DNA from: Streptomyces niveus
GTDB taxonomy: Bacteria > Actinomycetota > Actinomycetes > Streptomycetales > Streptomycetaceae
Direction of reading: 5' to 3'
Assembly (NCBI RefSeq): GCF_001723055.1
Contig: NZ_MDCR01000162.1
Location: forward strand, 1 to 37,505
Length of the DNA stretch: 37,505 nucleotides
Below are positions 23,478 through 31,333 of the stretch, one piece after another. The notes below the pieces were generated by a model that worked only from the letters and a program-made list of their open reading frames with translations, had not been told where the DNA came from and searched no databases. Each line of letters starts with the position of its first letter. The stretch's first letter is position 1. Made by a program: the position numbers and the translations under genes.

Positions 23478-24524
23478 TCAGCGCGGGACGCGCCGGGCGG
23501 CGGCCCGCTCGTGGGACGGGCGTCGGCGCAGGTCGGTACGGGTGAGGGAGGGGGGCACGTAGGAGACGTCCAACGGGCCGATGTCGGTGCCGGGCGGGAC
23601 GATCGCGTCGATCTTGTCGAGAACGTCGTCGCCGAGGGTGAGTGAGGCGCCGGCGAGCAGGTCGTCCAGTTGGTCCATGGTGCGCGGCCCGATGATGGCC
23701 GAGGTGACATCGGGGTGGCTGGTGGCGAAGGCCATGGCCAGGTGGGTGAGGGAGTGGCCGGATTCTTCGGCGAGGATGAGCAGTTGCTCGACCGCGTCGA
23801 GTTTGCGCTCGTCGGTGAGATGCCGGGAGACCCAGTTCATGCGGGCGTTGTCGGGTCGCGGCGCGTTCTTGCGGTAGCGGCCGGTGAGCAGGCCCATGGC
23901 GAGCGGGCTCCACACCAGAACGCCCAGGCCGTAGCGGTGGCAGACGGGCAGGATCTCCCGCTCGACGGCGCGGTTGAGGATGGAGTAGGTCGGCTGCTCG
24001 GTACGCAGGCGGTGCAGCCCGCGCCGCTCGGACACCCACTGGGCTTCGACGATCTCCGAAGCCGGCAGATTCGAGGAGCCGATCGCCCGGACCTTTCCGG
24101 CGCGCACGAGGTCGGTGAGCGCGGAGAGGGTCTCCTCGACATCGGTGTGCGGGTCGGGGTGGTGGATCTGGTAGAGATCGATGTAGTCGGTCCCCAGCCG
24201 CTTCAGCGATCCCTCGACCGCCTGGACGACCCAACGCCGGGAGCTGCCGCCGCGGTTGGTGCCCTCGCCCATCGGTCCGTTGAACTTGGTCGCCAGCACG
24301 ACCTCGTCGCGGCGTCCCCTGAGTGCCTTTCCGACGATCTCCTCGGTCTCGCTGTAGCCGTACACATCGGCGGTGTCGATGAAGTTGACGCCCTGGTCCA
24401 GCGCCCGGTGGATCATGCGCACGCAGTCGTCGTGATCCGGATTGCCCATCTTGCCGAACACCATGGTGCCCAGGCAGTAGGCACTGACCTCGATGCCGGT
24501 CCGTCCCAGTCTCCGCATCCGCAC
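23478..24524 (-). CDS. Aldo/keto reductase
   Basis: 348 residues from a GTG (24524), 12 nt after GAGGAG; the ATG at 24518 is an alternative. It starts RRLGRTGIEVSAYCLGTMVF. The catalytic tetrad is visible: Asp and Tyr in FIDTADVYGYSETEEIVGKA, Lys in VLATKFNG, His in DLYQIHHPDP. NADPH-site motifs are SNLPASEI, SPLAMGLLTGRYR and AIIGPRTMDQLDDLLAG. It resembles the AKR11/Tas-like group. The substrate is unknown. It stands alone, reading toward the chorismate mutase gene 119 bp further on. Confidence 0.9.
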   Translation of the reverse strand: MRMRRLGRTGIEVSAYCLGTMVFGKMGNPDHDDCVRMIHRALDQGVNFIDTADVYGYSETEEIVGKALRGRRDEVVLATKFNGPMGEGTNRGGSSRRWVVQAVEGSLKRLGTDYIDLYQIHHPDPHTDVEETLSALTDLVRAGKVRAIGSSNLPASEIVEAQWVSERRGLHRLRTEQPTYSILNRAVEREILPVCHRYGLGVLVWSPLAMGLLTGRYRKNAPRPDNARMNWVSRHLTDERKLDAVEQLLILAEESGHSLTHLAMAFATSHPDVTSAIIGPRTMDQLDDLLAGASLTLGDDVLDKIDAIVPPGTDIGPLDVSYVPPSLTRTDLRRRPSHERAAARRVPR

Positions 24525-24790
24525 GGTGATGCACTGCTCCTCGCCTCGATGTGACACCTGCGCGCCGCCGACTGTCGGTGTCGGACGGCGGCTGCCATGA
24601 CCGGGGGCCCCGGACGGCTCGTATGCCACGATGGCAGGGGTAGAGGACAGGTTGTGTCCGGTACTTCACGGGGTACGGGTGTCGATGTCGGCGATCTTGA
24701 GCGTTGGCGCGGGCGGTCGGGGCGGCGACTGATGCGATCCGCCTGACCGGGCGTCACGTCGCGGGCCGGGCCGGGCTTCGAGGGCGCGGC

Positions 24791-25366
24791 CTAGGCCGAC
24801 ACCTCCGCGCGTGCCGCCGCGAGGAGTGCGTCGGAGAGCGGGTCGCCGTTGACCGCGCGGGCCAGGATCAGTGCCCCGACCATCGTGCTGAGGCGGACGA
24901 GGCCGTCATCGTCGTCGTCGGCCATGCGCCGCGCGAACTCCCTGACCCCTTCGGCGTAGGTGTGGCGTGCCGCGCTGCCCGTGGCGCCGCGCGCCATGTC
25001 GGTGGCCAGGCCGGCCGTGGGGCAGCCGCCGGCCATGTCGTCGCGGTGCTCGGGGGAGAGGTAGTTCTCGACAAACGCCCGCCGCGCGTCCTTGGCGGCG
25101 CCTGCGCCGGTGTCGGCGTCGGTGTTGCTGTCGTCGTCCGGCCGGTCGCCCGTCCCGACCCCGTCGAACGCGCGGGCGGTGGCTTCGTCCACGAGGGCTT
25201 CCTTGGAGTCGAAGTGCTTGTAGAAGCCGCCGTGGGTGAGTCCCGCCGCCTTCATCAGGTCGGCGACGCTGACACCGGCGGTGCCCTGTTCGCGGAAGAG
25301 GCGGGAGGCGGTGTCGACGATCCGACGGCGGTTCTCCTGCGCCTGTTCCTTCGATACGCGGCCCAT
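24791..25366 (-). CDS. TetR/AcrR-family repressor
   Basis: 191 residues. The N-terminal HTH is ENRRRIVDTASRLFREQGTA, then VSVADLMKAAGLTHGGFYKH with FDSKEALV, the standard TetR DNA-binding domain. The ligand domain contains an acidic linker (DRPDDDSNTDADTGAG) and the TetR_C motif AGGCPTAGLATDMARG, common in regulators of reductases and dehydrogenases. GGGAGG lies 6 nt before the ATG. It is divergent from an SDR gene, whose promoter region has short inverted repeats; that SDR is its likely target. Confidence 0.92.
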   Translation of the reverse strand: MGRVSKEQAQENRRRIVDTASRLFREQGTAGVSVADLMKAAGLTHGGFYKHFDSKEALVDEATARAFDGVGTGDRPDDDSNTDADTGAGAAKDARRAFVENYLSPEHRDDMAGGCPTAGLATDMARGATGSAARHTYAEGVREFARRMADDDDDGLVRLSTMVGALILARAVNGDPLSDALLAAARAEVSA

Positions 25367-25391
25367 CGGGCACCTCCCGGAATAAATGTTC

Positions 25392-25449
25392 GATGACATC
25401 TATCTTACGCCCCAGGCCCTTCCATCGTTAGATGATGGGTGTAATCTAA
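25392..25449. promoter_or_regulatory. Candidate TetR operators in the divergent promoter
   Basis: GATGACATC (25392-25400) is a short dyad, and TTAGAT (25428-25433) with ATCTAA (25444-25449) forms an interrupted inverted repeat. CATCTATCTTAC and GTTAGATGATG are also nearly complementary across the spacer. All lie between the TetR start (25366) and the SDR start (25506), in unusually A/T-rich sequence. Confidence 0.4.
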
Positions 25450-25505
25450 ATTATGTGGCGGCGACCTCAAGACGTCGTCCGCCCGCGATGAAGGGGATGA
25501 GGATC

Positions 25506-26186
25506 ATGGAGCTCAACAACGCGGTGGCGGTCGTCACCGGCGCCAACCGAGGACTCGGCCGCCGGATCGCCGAGCAACTGCTGGAGCGCGGCGCCAAGGT
25601 CTACGCCGGAGCCCGCCGCCCCGAGACCGTAGATCTGCCCGGCGCCGTACCGCTGCGGCTCGACATCACCGACCCGGAGTCCGTACGCGCCGCCGTGGCC
25701 GCCGCGCCCGACGCCACGCTCCTGGTGAACAACGCGGGCATCTCTACCGGGACGCCGCTCGTCTACGGCCAACTCGACCGGATCCGGCTGGAGATGGACA
25801 CCCACTTCTTCGGAACGCTTCAGGTCACCCGCGCCTTCGCGCCCGTCATCGAGGGCAACGGCGGCGGCTCGATCCTGAACATCCTCTCCGTGCTGTCGTG
25901 GGTCCACCCGTCCGGCGTCGGCGCCTACAGCGCGGGCAAGGCCGCGGCCTGGTCCCTGACGGACTCGATCCGTGAGGAGCTGGAGCCGCGCGGTATCCAG
26001 GTGTCCGCCCTGCACGTGGGCTACATGGACACCGACATGGCCGAGCACATCGATCCCGCGCAGAAGACCGACCCGGCCGATGTCGCGGCGCAGGCCCTGG
26101 ACGGGCTGGCGAAGGGCACACCGGAGATCCTGGCCGACGATCTGACGCGCCAGGTCAAGCGGGGCCTGGGCGTGGTGGCCGGCTGA
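25506..26186 (+). CDS. Short-chain dehydrogenase/reductase
   Basis: 226 residues. Nucleotide-binding motif VVTGANRGLGRRIAEQLLER, LLVNNAGIS for the NNAG element, and active-site Tyr-x-x-x-Lys in GAYSAGKAAAW with the catalytic Ser in ILSVLSW. ARRPE after beta2 suggests NADP(H). It starts at the second ATG, with AAGGGG 9 nt upstream; the ATG at 25497 has no room for a ribosome site. It is divergent from, and probably repressed by, the TetR protein. The substrate is unknown. Confidence 0.9.
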   Translation: MELNNAVAVVTGANRGLGRRIAEQLLERGAKVYAGARRPETVDLPGAVPLRLDITDPESVRAAVAAAPDATLLVNNAGISTGTPLVYGQLDRIRLEMDTHFFGTLQVTRAFAPVIEGNGGGSILNILSVLSWVHPSGVGAYSAGKAAAWSLTDSIREELEPRGIQVSALHVGYMDTDMAEHIDPAQKTDPADVAAQALDGLAKGTPEILADDLTRQVKRGLGVVAG

Positions 26187-26223
26187 TCCGGGTCCGAGCC
26201 CGGTCCCGTCCGCAAGGGTGGGG

Positions 26224-26889
26224 TCAGGCGTCCAAGGGCTCGGCGTAGTGCCGGAACTCCCCCCGGCCCCGGTGCATCCCCCAGAGCATGTCGGCGAGCA
26301 CGGCCGGATCCTTGCGGGGATCGCCGGGAGTGATCGCGCCGGGGATGATGAGCTGCGCCGCGTGGATCCCGTCACCGGCGAGGACGTCGTGCAGCATCCG
26401 CGCGTAGGCGCTCTCGGCCGCGAAGGCGATCGAGGTGCCCGCGCGCTCGGGCTGCGGCCGGACGGCGGTGCCGCCGTTGATGAACAGCAGCGTGCCGCGC
26501 CCCAGGGAACGCATACCGGGCAGTACCTGCCGTACGGCCGTCATCGGCCCGACGACCGAGAACGCCAGTGGGCCCTCGATGTCCGCCGGGGACGTCTCCA
26601 GGACCGGCTTCATGAAGTCCCTGTGGGGAATCGGGCTGTACTGCAGGACCTCGACCGGGCCGAGGTCCGACGCCGCCGCGTCCAGGGCGGCGGCGAGAGC
26701 GGCCGGGTCGTGCACGTCGGCGGCGAAACCGCGCGCGTTCACCCCCGCACCGCCGAGATCGGCGGCGAGGGCGTCGACGTGCTCCTTCGTACGGGAGAGG
26801 AGGGCGACGTCGAAGCCCTCGCGCCCGAACCGGCGGGCCACGGCGCCGCCCAGCCCCGTGCCCGCTCCGACGATGGCGATGGTGGTCAT
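26224..26889 (-). CDS. SDR-family oxidoreductase with an atypical active site
   Basis: 221 residues. The Rossmann start is clear (IAIVGAGTGLGGAVARRFGR, then ALLSRTKEHVDALAADL, FAADVHDPAALAAALD). Where most SDRs have Y-x-x-x-K the sequence reads SIAFAAESAYARM: the aligned Tyr is Phe and the Lys is Glu. LLFINGGTAVRP is in the usual beta5 place. It may use another Tyr or be a non-catalytic or NAD(P)-sensing SDR. It is transcribed with the DUF2255 gene 28 bp upstream, with AAAGGA before the ATG. Confidence 0.82.
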   Translation of the reverse strand: MTTIAIVGAGTGLGGAVARRFGREGFDVALLSRTKEHVDALAADLGGAGVNARGFAADVHDPAALAAALDAAASDLGPVEVLQYSPIPHRDFMKPVLETSPADIEGPLAFSVVGPMTAVRQVLPGMRSLGRGTLLFINGGTAVRPQPERAGTSIAFAAESAYARMLHDVLAGDGIHAAQLIIPGAITPGDPRKDPAVLADMLWGMHRGRGEFRHYAEPLDA

Positions 26890-26917
26890 GTGGAGGTCCT
26901 TTGCTCCGGCTCCGGGT

Positions 26918-27295
26918 TCAGCGGGGGACGAGCTTGAGGGTCGCGGCGCGGGCGCCGTCGGCCACCATGGGGTCGACGTAACTGGCCCCGAAGCGGGCGT
27001 ACTTGCTGCGGTACGCGGCATCGATCCGGTCGTTGAGCGCCGGGCTGTCCTCCTCGACGAACATGACGTCCTTGTCCACGCCGCCGGAGCTGATGTGGCC
27101 CGAGTGCCGCGCCGTGGCGGCGCGGTACCAGGCGCCGCCACGACCGCGATAGGCGCGCACATGCAGGTCGTCGCCCTCGCGGACCACCCAGACGGTCGTC
27201 GGATCGCCCGTCGTGTTGTTGTTGCCCAGAGGGGAGATCCGCAGCTCGTCCGCGTGCTCGATCCTGTTGAGTTCGTCCTTGGTCCAGCTGGCCAT
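26918..27295 (-). CDS. DUF2255 family protein
   Basis: 125 residues, single-domain. The motifs WTKDELNRIEHADELRISPL, TVWVVREGDDLHVRAYRGR and WYRAATARHSGHISSGG match DUF2255, which resembles small flavin/nitroreductase-like split-barrel proteins. It has no signal peptide. AGGAG lies about 9 nt before the ATG at 27295; an upstream in-frame start at 27358 lacks a ribosome site. It is the first gene of a pair with the atypical SDR, so the two probably work together in a redox step of unknown substrate. Confidence 0.82.
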   Translation of the reverse strand: MASWTKDELNRIEHADELRISPLGNNNTTGDPTTVWVVREGDDLHVRAYRGRGGAWYRAATARHSGHISSGGVDKDVMFVEEDSPALNDRIDAAYRSKYARFGASYVDPMVADGARAATLKLVPR

Positions 27296-27458
27296 GGAAG
27301 CGCTCCTTCGTCGGGTCGGCGTATCCGGTTCCACTCCGGCCACCATGACGCGTGCCACGCGCCTTCACGAGTCGGCGCCCTCGCCGTAACTACTCCATCC
27401 GGGTGAGGGTCGAATGTGATGGCCGGATGCGGCTCACGCCTCGCCTGCGGCCGGCGCG

Positions 27459-27914
27459 CTAGAGGCGCGGCCACGGCCTTCCTGCGAGCCGTTCGATGTC
27501 CGTGTTGAAGCGCTTGAGATACGCGGCGAACGCGGCGATGTCCTCTTCCGGCCACTCGGCCATGACCCTGTCCAGCGACCGGACGATGCCCTCCCGCTCC
27601 TCGTCGAGCACCCGCGCGCCGGTCTCCGTGATCCGGAACTTGCGCGCCATGCCGCCGTCGGGATCCGCGATGCGCTCCACGAACCCCGCGCGCATCACGG
27701 CGGCCGTCTGCCGGTTGAGGGTGGAGGCGTCGAGCCCGAACGCGTCGCTGAGCTCGCCGATCGACATCGGCCCCTGGAGGCGGATGCGGCTGAGCAGGAT
27801 GTACGCGCTGCGCTCCAGTACGCCGTCCTTCCGGCGTCCGCCCTTCTGATTCAGGTACGTGTGGCGGCTGAGCAGCATCTGCTCGTACTCGACCTCGTGC
27901 GTGGCCCCGACCAT
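27459..27914 (-). CDS. MarR-family transcriptional regulator
   Basis: 151 residues. The winged helix is ERSAYILLSRIRLQGPMSIG, then ELSDAFGLDASTLNRQTAAV and wing RIADPDGGMARKFRITETGA. Flanking helices make the dimer. AGGAGG lies 10 nt before the ATG at 27914; the open frame extends further upstream, but those starts lack ribosome sites and would overlap the operator. It is divergent from an MFS transporter with a perfect palindrome between them, the usual MarR/efflux arrangement. Confidence 0.9.
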   Translation of the reverse strand: MVGATHEVEYEQMLLSRHTYLNQKGGRRKDGVLERSAYILLSRIRLQGPMSIGELSDAFGLDASTLNRQTAAVMRAGFVERIADPDGGMARKFRITETGARVLDEEREGIVRSLDRVMAEWPEEDIAAFAAYLKRFNTDIERLAGRPWPRL

Positions 27915-27995
27915 GCCTGTGTCGCCTCCTGCTCTCTCTCGCCGGGCCATTGTCGCACCGCGTCGCAACGGCCCCGACTCCATCGTCTCACGTGT

Positions 27996-28037
27996 ATGCA
28001 TCCTGCATGTAAGGTGCTCGATACATACGATATGTAT
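27996..28037. promoter_or_regulatory. MarR operator region: perfect 17-bp palindrome plus a weaker dyad
   Basis: ATACATA-CGA-TATGTAT (28021-28037) is a perfect inverted repeat with a 3-bp centre. Just upstream, ATGCA-TCC-TGCAT (27996-28008) is a second shorter dyad with similar outer bases (TATGCA and TGCATG). Both lie between the divergent marR and MFS starts in A/T-rich promoter sequence, so the regulator very likely represses both genes from here. Confidence 0.75.
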
Positions 28038-28084
28038 GATGCACAAGTTCCCTTCGTGTTGGACAGCCCTAGGAGTCCCTCTTC

Positions 28085-29548
28085 ATGGACGCCCCACAGC
28101 TCACCTCCCGGCCGGGCGGTGTGGTCGCCACCCTGGCGCTCGCCGGCACCACCGCCGCGATCATGCAGACGCTGGTCACCCCGCTCATCGCGGACCTGCC
28201 GAAGATCCTCAACACCTCCGCGTCGAACGCCACATGGGTGATCACGACGACCCTCCTGGTCGCGGCGGTCTGTGTGCCGGTGGTCGGCCGGCTGGGCGAC
28301 CTGGTCGGCAAGCGCACGATGCTTCTTGTCTGCTCGGTGCCGCTGATCGCGGGCTCCGTGGTGTGCGCCCTCTCCTCCTCCGTCATCCCGATGATCATCG
28401 GACGCGGGCTCCAGGGCATGGGTATGGGCATGGTGCCGCTGGGCATCGCCCTGCTGCGTGATGTCGTACCCACGGAGAAGCTCAGCTCGTCCATCGCGCT
28501 GGTCAGCGCCTCCATGGGGATCGGCGGCGGCCTCGGCCTGCCGATCGCCGCGGCGGTCGCCCAGTACGCGAACTGGCGGGTGTTGTTCTGGGGCTCCGCC
28601 GTTCTTGCCACGATCATCGGCGCGCTGATCTGGTTCCTGATCCCGAGCGTGCCGGCCAGCGCCAAGGGGCAGCGGTTCGACGCGCCCGGCGCGATCTCCC
28701 TCGGCGCCGGTCTGGTCAGTCTGCTGCTCGCCATCTCCAAGGGTGCCGACTGGGGCTGGAGTTCGGGAACCACGCTCGGTCTCTTCGCCGCCGCCGTCGT
28801 GCTGCTCGTCGGCTGGGGAGCGTGGGAGCTGCGGACGAAGGACCCGCTGGTCGACCTGCGCACCACGGCCCGTCCCCGGGTCCTGCTCACCAACATCGCG
28901 TCGATCTTCGTCGGCTTCGCGATGTACGCCAGCATGCTGGTGGCGCCTCAGCTGCTCCAGTTCCCCGAGGCCACCGGCTACGGCCTGGGCCAGTCGATCC
29001 TCGCGGCCGGTCTGTGGATGGCGCCCGGCGGCCTGATGATGATGGTCGTCTCCCCGATCGGCGGCAAGCTGACCAACGTCTACGGCCCGAAGGTCACCCT
29101 CCTCGGCGGAGTCCTGGTCATCGCGGCGGGCTACGGGCTGTCACTCGCGCTGATGGGCTCCGCGTGGGGAATCATGGTGTCGATCATGGTGATCAGCAGC
29201 GGTGTGGGTCTCGCGTACGGTTCCATGCCGGCGCTCATCATGAGCTCCGTCCCCCTCTCGGAGACCGCCGCAGCGAACAGCTTCAACACCCTCATGCGCT
29301 CACTCGGCACGTCGGTCGGCGCTGCGGTGATCGGCCTGGTCCTCTCCCAGATGACGACCGAGATCGGCGGCTTCAGCATCGCCTCCGAGAGCGGCTTCCG
29401 TACGGCCCTGCTGATCGGCTGCGGCGTCGCCCTGGTCTCCGCCGCCATCGCGGCCGTCATCCCGGCCGTACGCACGACCGTCACGGGTGGCCAGGACACG
29501 GCACAGACCGGGCCCGCCGAGCCGGCGAAGTCCGCGGTCCAGGCCTGA
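28085..29548 (+). CDS. MFS transporter, DHA2-like
   Basis: 487 residues with about 14 hydrophobic helices. TM1 region ATLALAGTTAAIMQTLVTPL, then NTSASNATWVITTTLLVAAV and loop VVGRLGDLVGKRTMLL (motif A). Helix-5 motif C-like GIGGGLGLPIAAAVAQYANW, then GAIIWFLIP-like turns. AGGAG lies 9 nt before the ATG. It is divergent from marR with operator palindromes in between, so it is probably induced by the compound it exports. The substrate is unknown. A strong terminator follows. Confidence 0.9.
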   Translation: MDAPQLTSRPGGVVATLALAGTTAAIMQTLVTPLIADLPKILNTSASNATWVITTTLLVAAVCVPVVGRLGDLVGKRTMLLVCSVPLIAGSVVCALSSSVIPMIIGRGLQGMGMGMVPLGIALLRDVVPTEKLSSSIALVSASMGIGGGLGLPIAAAVAQYANWRVLFWGSAVLATIIGALIWFLIPSVPASAKGQRFDAPGAISLGAGLVSLLLAISKGADWGWSSGTTLGLFAAAVVLLVGWGAWELRTKDPLVDLRTTARPRVLLTNIASIFVGFAMYASMLVAPQLLQFPEATGYGLGQSILAAGLWMAPGGLMMMVVSPIGGKLTNVYGPKVTLLGGVLVIAAGYGLSLALMGSAWGIMVSIMVISSGVGLAYGSMPALIMSSVPLSETAAANSFNTLMRSLGTSVGAAVIGLVLSQMTTEIGGFSIASESGFRTALLIGCGVALVSAAIAAVIPAVRTTVTGGQDTAQTGPAEPAKSAVQA

Positions 29549-29605
29549 CGGGACCGAGCGGCGGGTACGGCCCGGATCGCCCCTGACCGCCCCTGATCGC
29601 CTCAA

Positions 29606-29649
29606 CACCTCGGGCACGGCGGGCTGTTGGGCCCGACGTGCCCGAGGTG
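29606..29649 (+). terminator. Hairpin terminator after the MFS gene
   Basis: Perfect 13-bp arms CACCTCGGGCACG and CGTGCCCGAGGTG enclose an 18-nt loop that can itself pair GGGC with GCCC. It lies 57 bp after the MFS stop and 62 bp before the next gene. Confidence 0.75.
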
Positions 29650-29711
29650 CGCCTCAGGTGACGCCTCGGGGCACGGGCCGCCGGAGCCGGCATCCGACCG
29701 AAGGACGAGAG

Positions 29712-30368
29712 ATGCACCGGGTACTGCTCACAGGAGGCCGCGCCCTCGTACGCGACGCCTACGCCCGCGTCATCGGGGCGTCCGCCGGCCTCACCCTCCA
29801 GGCCCAGACTCCCCGGCTCCCCGACGCACTGGCCCAACTGCCCTCCCTCCGGCCGGATCTCCTGCTCATCGACGCGGACGCCCTGCCCGACCCTCCGGTG
29901 GCGGCGTCCCGGCCGGTGCTGCGCCAGGCGACCGCCTGGACGCGGCTCGCCGTCATCGGCACCATCCCCACCTCGGACATCGTGGACTTCGTACGCGCCG
30001 GATTCACCGGCATCCTCGGCCGGGACATCGAGGCCGCCCACTTCGTGACGGCTCTCGACCTGGTGAGCGGGGGAGGACTGGTCATCTCCTCTCCCGGCTC
30101 ACCGCTCGACATCCGCGACGCCCGCGCCGTCGCCCCGCCCTCGGCGCTGGAACACCTCTCCGACCGCGAACGCCAGATCCTCGCCCTGGTCGCGACCCAG
30201 CGCGACAACAACGCGCTCGCCCAACTCCTCGGCCTGAGCCCCCTCACCGTGAAGACCCACGTCAACCGGATCCTGCGCAAACTCGGCGCCACCAGCCGGG
30301 CGCACCTCGTCGCCATCGCCTACGAGAGCGGCCTCATCGTTCCGGGTTCGCCGGTCCCGCTGCCCTGA
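29712..30368 (+). CDS. Orphan LuxR/NarL-type regulator with a degenerate receiver domain
   Basis: 218 residues. The C-terminal LuxR HTH is intact: LSDRERQILALVATQRDNNA, LAQLLGLSPLTVKTHVNRIL, RKLGATSRAHLVAIAYESGL. The N-terminal receiver keeps Asp54 (LLLIDADALPD) but the acidic pair is replaced by Gly8-Gly9 (VLLTGGRALVRD) and the conserved Lys by Arg (GILGRDIE). Phosphorylation through Mg2+ is therefore unlikely; it probably responds to a ligand, a partner or protein level instead. No kinase gene is adjacent. AAGGACGAGAG precedes the ATG. Confidence 0.87.
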   Translation: MHRVLLTGGRALVRDAYARVIGASAGLTLQAQTPRLPDALAQLPSLRPDLLLIDADALPDPPVAASRPVLRQATAWTRLAVIGTIPTSDIVDFVRAGFTGILGRDIEAAHFVTALDLVSGGGLVISSPGSPLDIRDARAVAPPSALEHLSDRERQILALVATQRDNNALAQLLGLSPLTVKTHVNRILRKLGATSRAHLVAIAYESGLIVPGSPVPLP

Positions 30369-30389
30369 CCGCCGACGACCGCCCGGCCC

Positions 30390-30461
30390 TCACGGCCGGA
30401 GCACCGCCTTCACGATGCCGTCGGCCCGGCGGTCGAACGCGTCGTAGACCACGGCCTTCAT
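30390..30461 (-). pseudogene. 23-codon frame joining two ends of a zinc alcohol dehydrogenase
   Basis: The frame begins MKAVVYDAFDRR, the classic start of zinc-dependent alcohol dehydrogenases, and continues at once with ADGIVKAVLRP and stop, which looks like the extreme C-terminus of the same family. If so, about 300 internal residues are missing in frame. The ATG overlaps the YoaK stop (ATGA), and AGGAG lies just upstream, so it would still be translated by coupling. It is likely a precise internal-deletion remnant; a functional micropeptide is less likely. Confidence 0.5.
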
Positions 30462-31192
30462 GAGGTGTCTCCTGTCGTCGGTGCGGTGGGGGAGGACCGG
30501 TCCGGGCGGGGGGAGAGGGCCGCGCACGCCAGTGCCGCCGACGCCCAGAGCAGCGGTACGGCCATCGCCCACGGCGCGGACGCCGCGTACACGAGCGCGC
30601 CGACGGACGCGCCGGCGGTGAGCGCGACCAGCCGGGCCAGTGAGCCCAGATCCGCGCGCCGCGCGCCGCCCGTGCCGACGGCGCGTACAACCACCTGCGT
30701 GAGGGTGCCGGTGAAGTACGTCCCCGGCCCGCCCGCCGCGCCCGCCCCGGCCAGCGCGGCGGACTGCATCCCCATGGCGACGGCGACCGCGACGAGTACG
30801 ACGTCGAGCCACGGCTGCGCGGGCGCCCCGTCGGCCGCGCCCCAGGCGACGGTGACGGCCGCCAGGACGATGACCTCGACGGCGAGCCAGCGCACGACGG
30901 CGCGCGGCCAGTGCGTCTCCGGCTCCTCGGGCCGCCGCCGGACGAAGGGCGCCACGACCGCGACGCCCACCACGTAACCCCCCAGCGCCAGCAGCGGCGC
31001 GGCCGGTCCGCCCTCGTCGCCGGTCCCGGTCAGCGAGAGTCCCAGCAGTACGAGATTGCCGGTCATCACACCGGCGAAGACCCGCCCCAACGCGATGAAC
31101 GCCAGCACGTCCACCGCGCCCGAGGCCCCGGCGAACAGGATCAGCGCACCCCACTGGGCGGGCCCCGGACGCACCGGCTCGGTCGTCGACAC
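30458..31192 (-). CDS. YoaK/DUF1275 family membrane protein
   Basis: 244 residues from a GTG with GGAGG 10 nt upstream. Family landmarks are GALILFAGASGAVDVLAFIA, LGRVFAGVMTGNLVLLGLSL (the VFxxxMTGN motif), LVAVAVAMGMQSAA and GTYFTGTLTQVVVRA. About six membrane helices are visible. The function of YoaK proteins is unknown, though transport has been proposed. It is translationally coupled to the dehydrogenase remnant. A strong hairpin lies upstream, so it has its own promoter region. Confidence 0.87.
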   Translation of the reverse strand: MSTTEPVRPGPAQWGALILFAGASGAVDVLAFIALGRVFAGVMTGNLVLLGLSLTGTGDEGGPAAPLLALGGYVVGVAVVAPFVRRRPEEPETHWPRAVVRWLAVEVIVLAAVTVAWGAADGAPAQPWLDVVLVAVAVAMGMQSAALAGAGAAGGPGTYFTGTLTQVVVRAVGTGGARRADLGSLARLVALTAGASVGALVYAASAPWAMAVPLLWASAALACAALSPRPDRSSPTAPTTGDTS

Positions 31193-31289
31193 CCCATCAC
31201 CGCCTCCGCGTCCGCTGCCCGAAGAGGCCACCAATACGGTGCCGGGGCCCGCCCCGCAGCACGCCGAGCCGATCCCACCGACCCGCTCA

Positions 31290-31327
31290 CCCGTCCGGCG
31301 CACGCTCTGCCGCGGGCGCCGGACGGG
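31290..31327. terminator. Hairpin terminator after the Ser/Thr kinase gene
   Basis: Perfect 12-bp arms CCCGTCCGGCGC and GCGCCGGACGGG with a 14-nt loop, 7 bp beyond the kinase stop on the reverse strand. It insulates the kinase from the YoaK gene in the same direction. Confidence 0.75.
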
Positions 31328-31333
31328 GTGGGC

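Noticed and set aside
24525..24790. Small genes in the gap between the aldo/keto reductase and the TetR gene
   Set aside because: Short frames on both strands lack ribosome sites and recognisable sequence; a C-terminus-like LKIADIDTRTP on the reverse strand was too short to assign.
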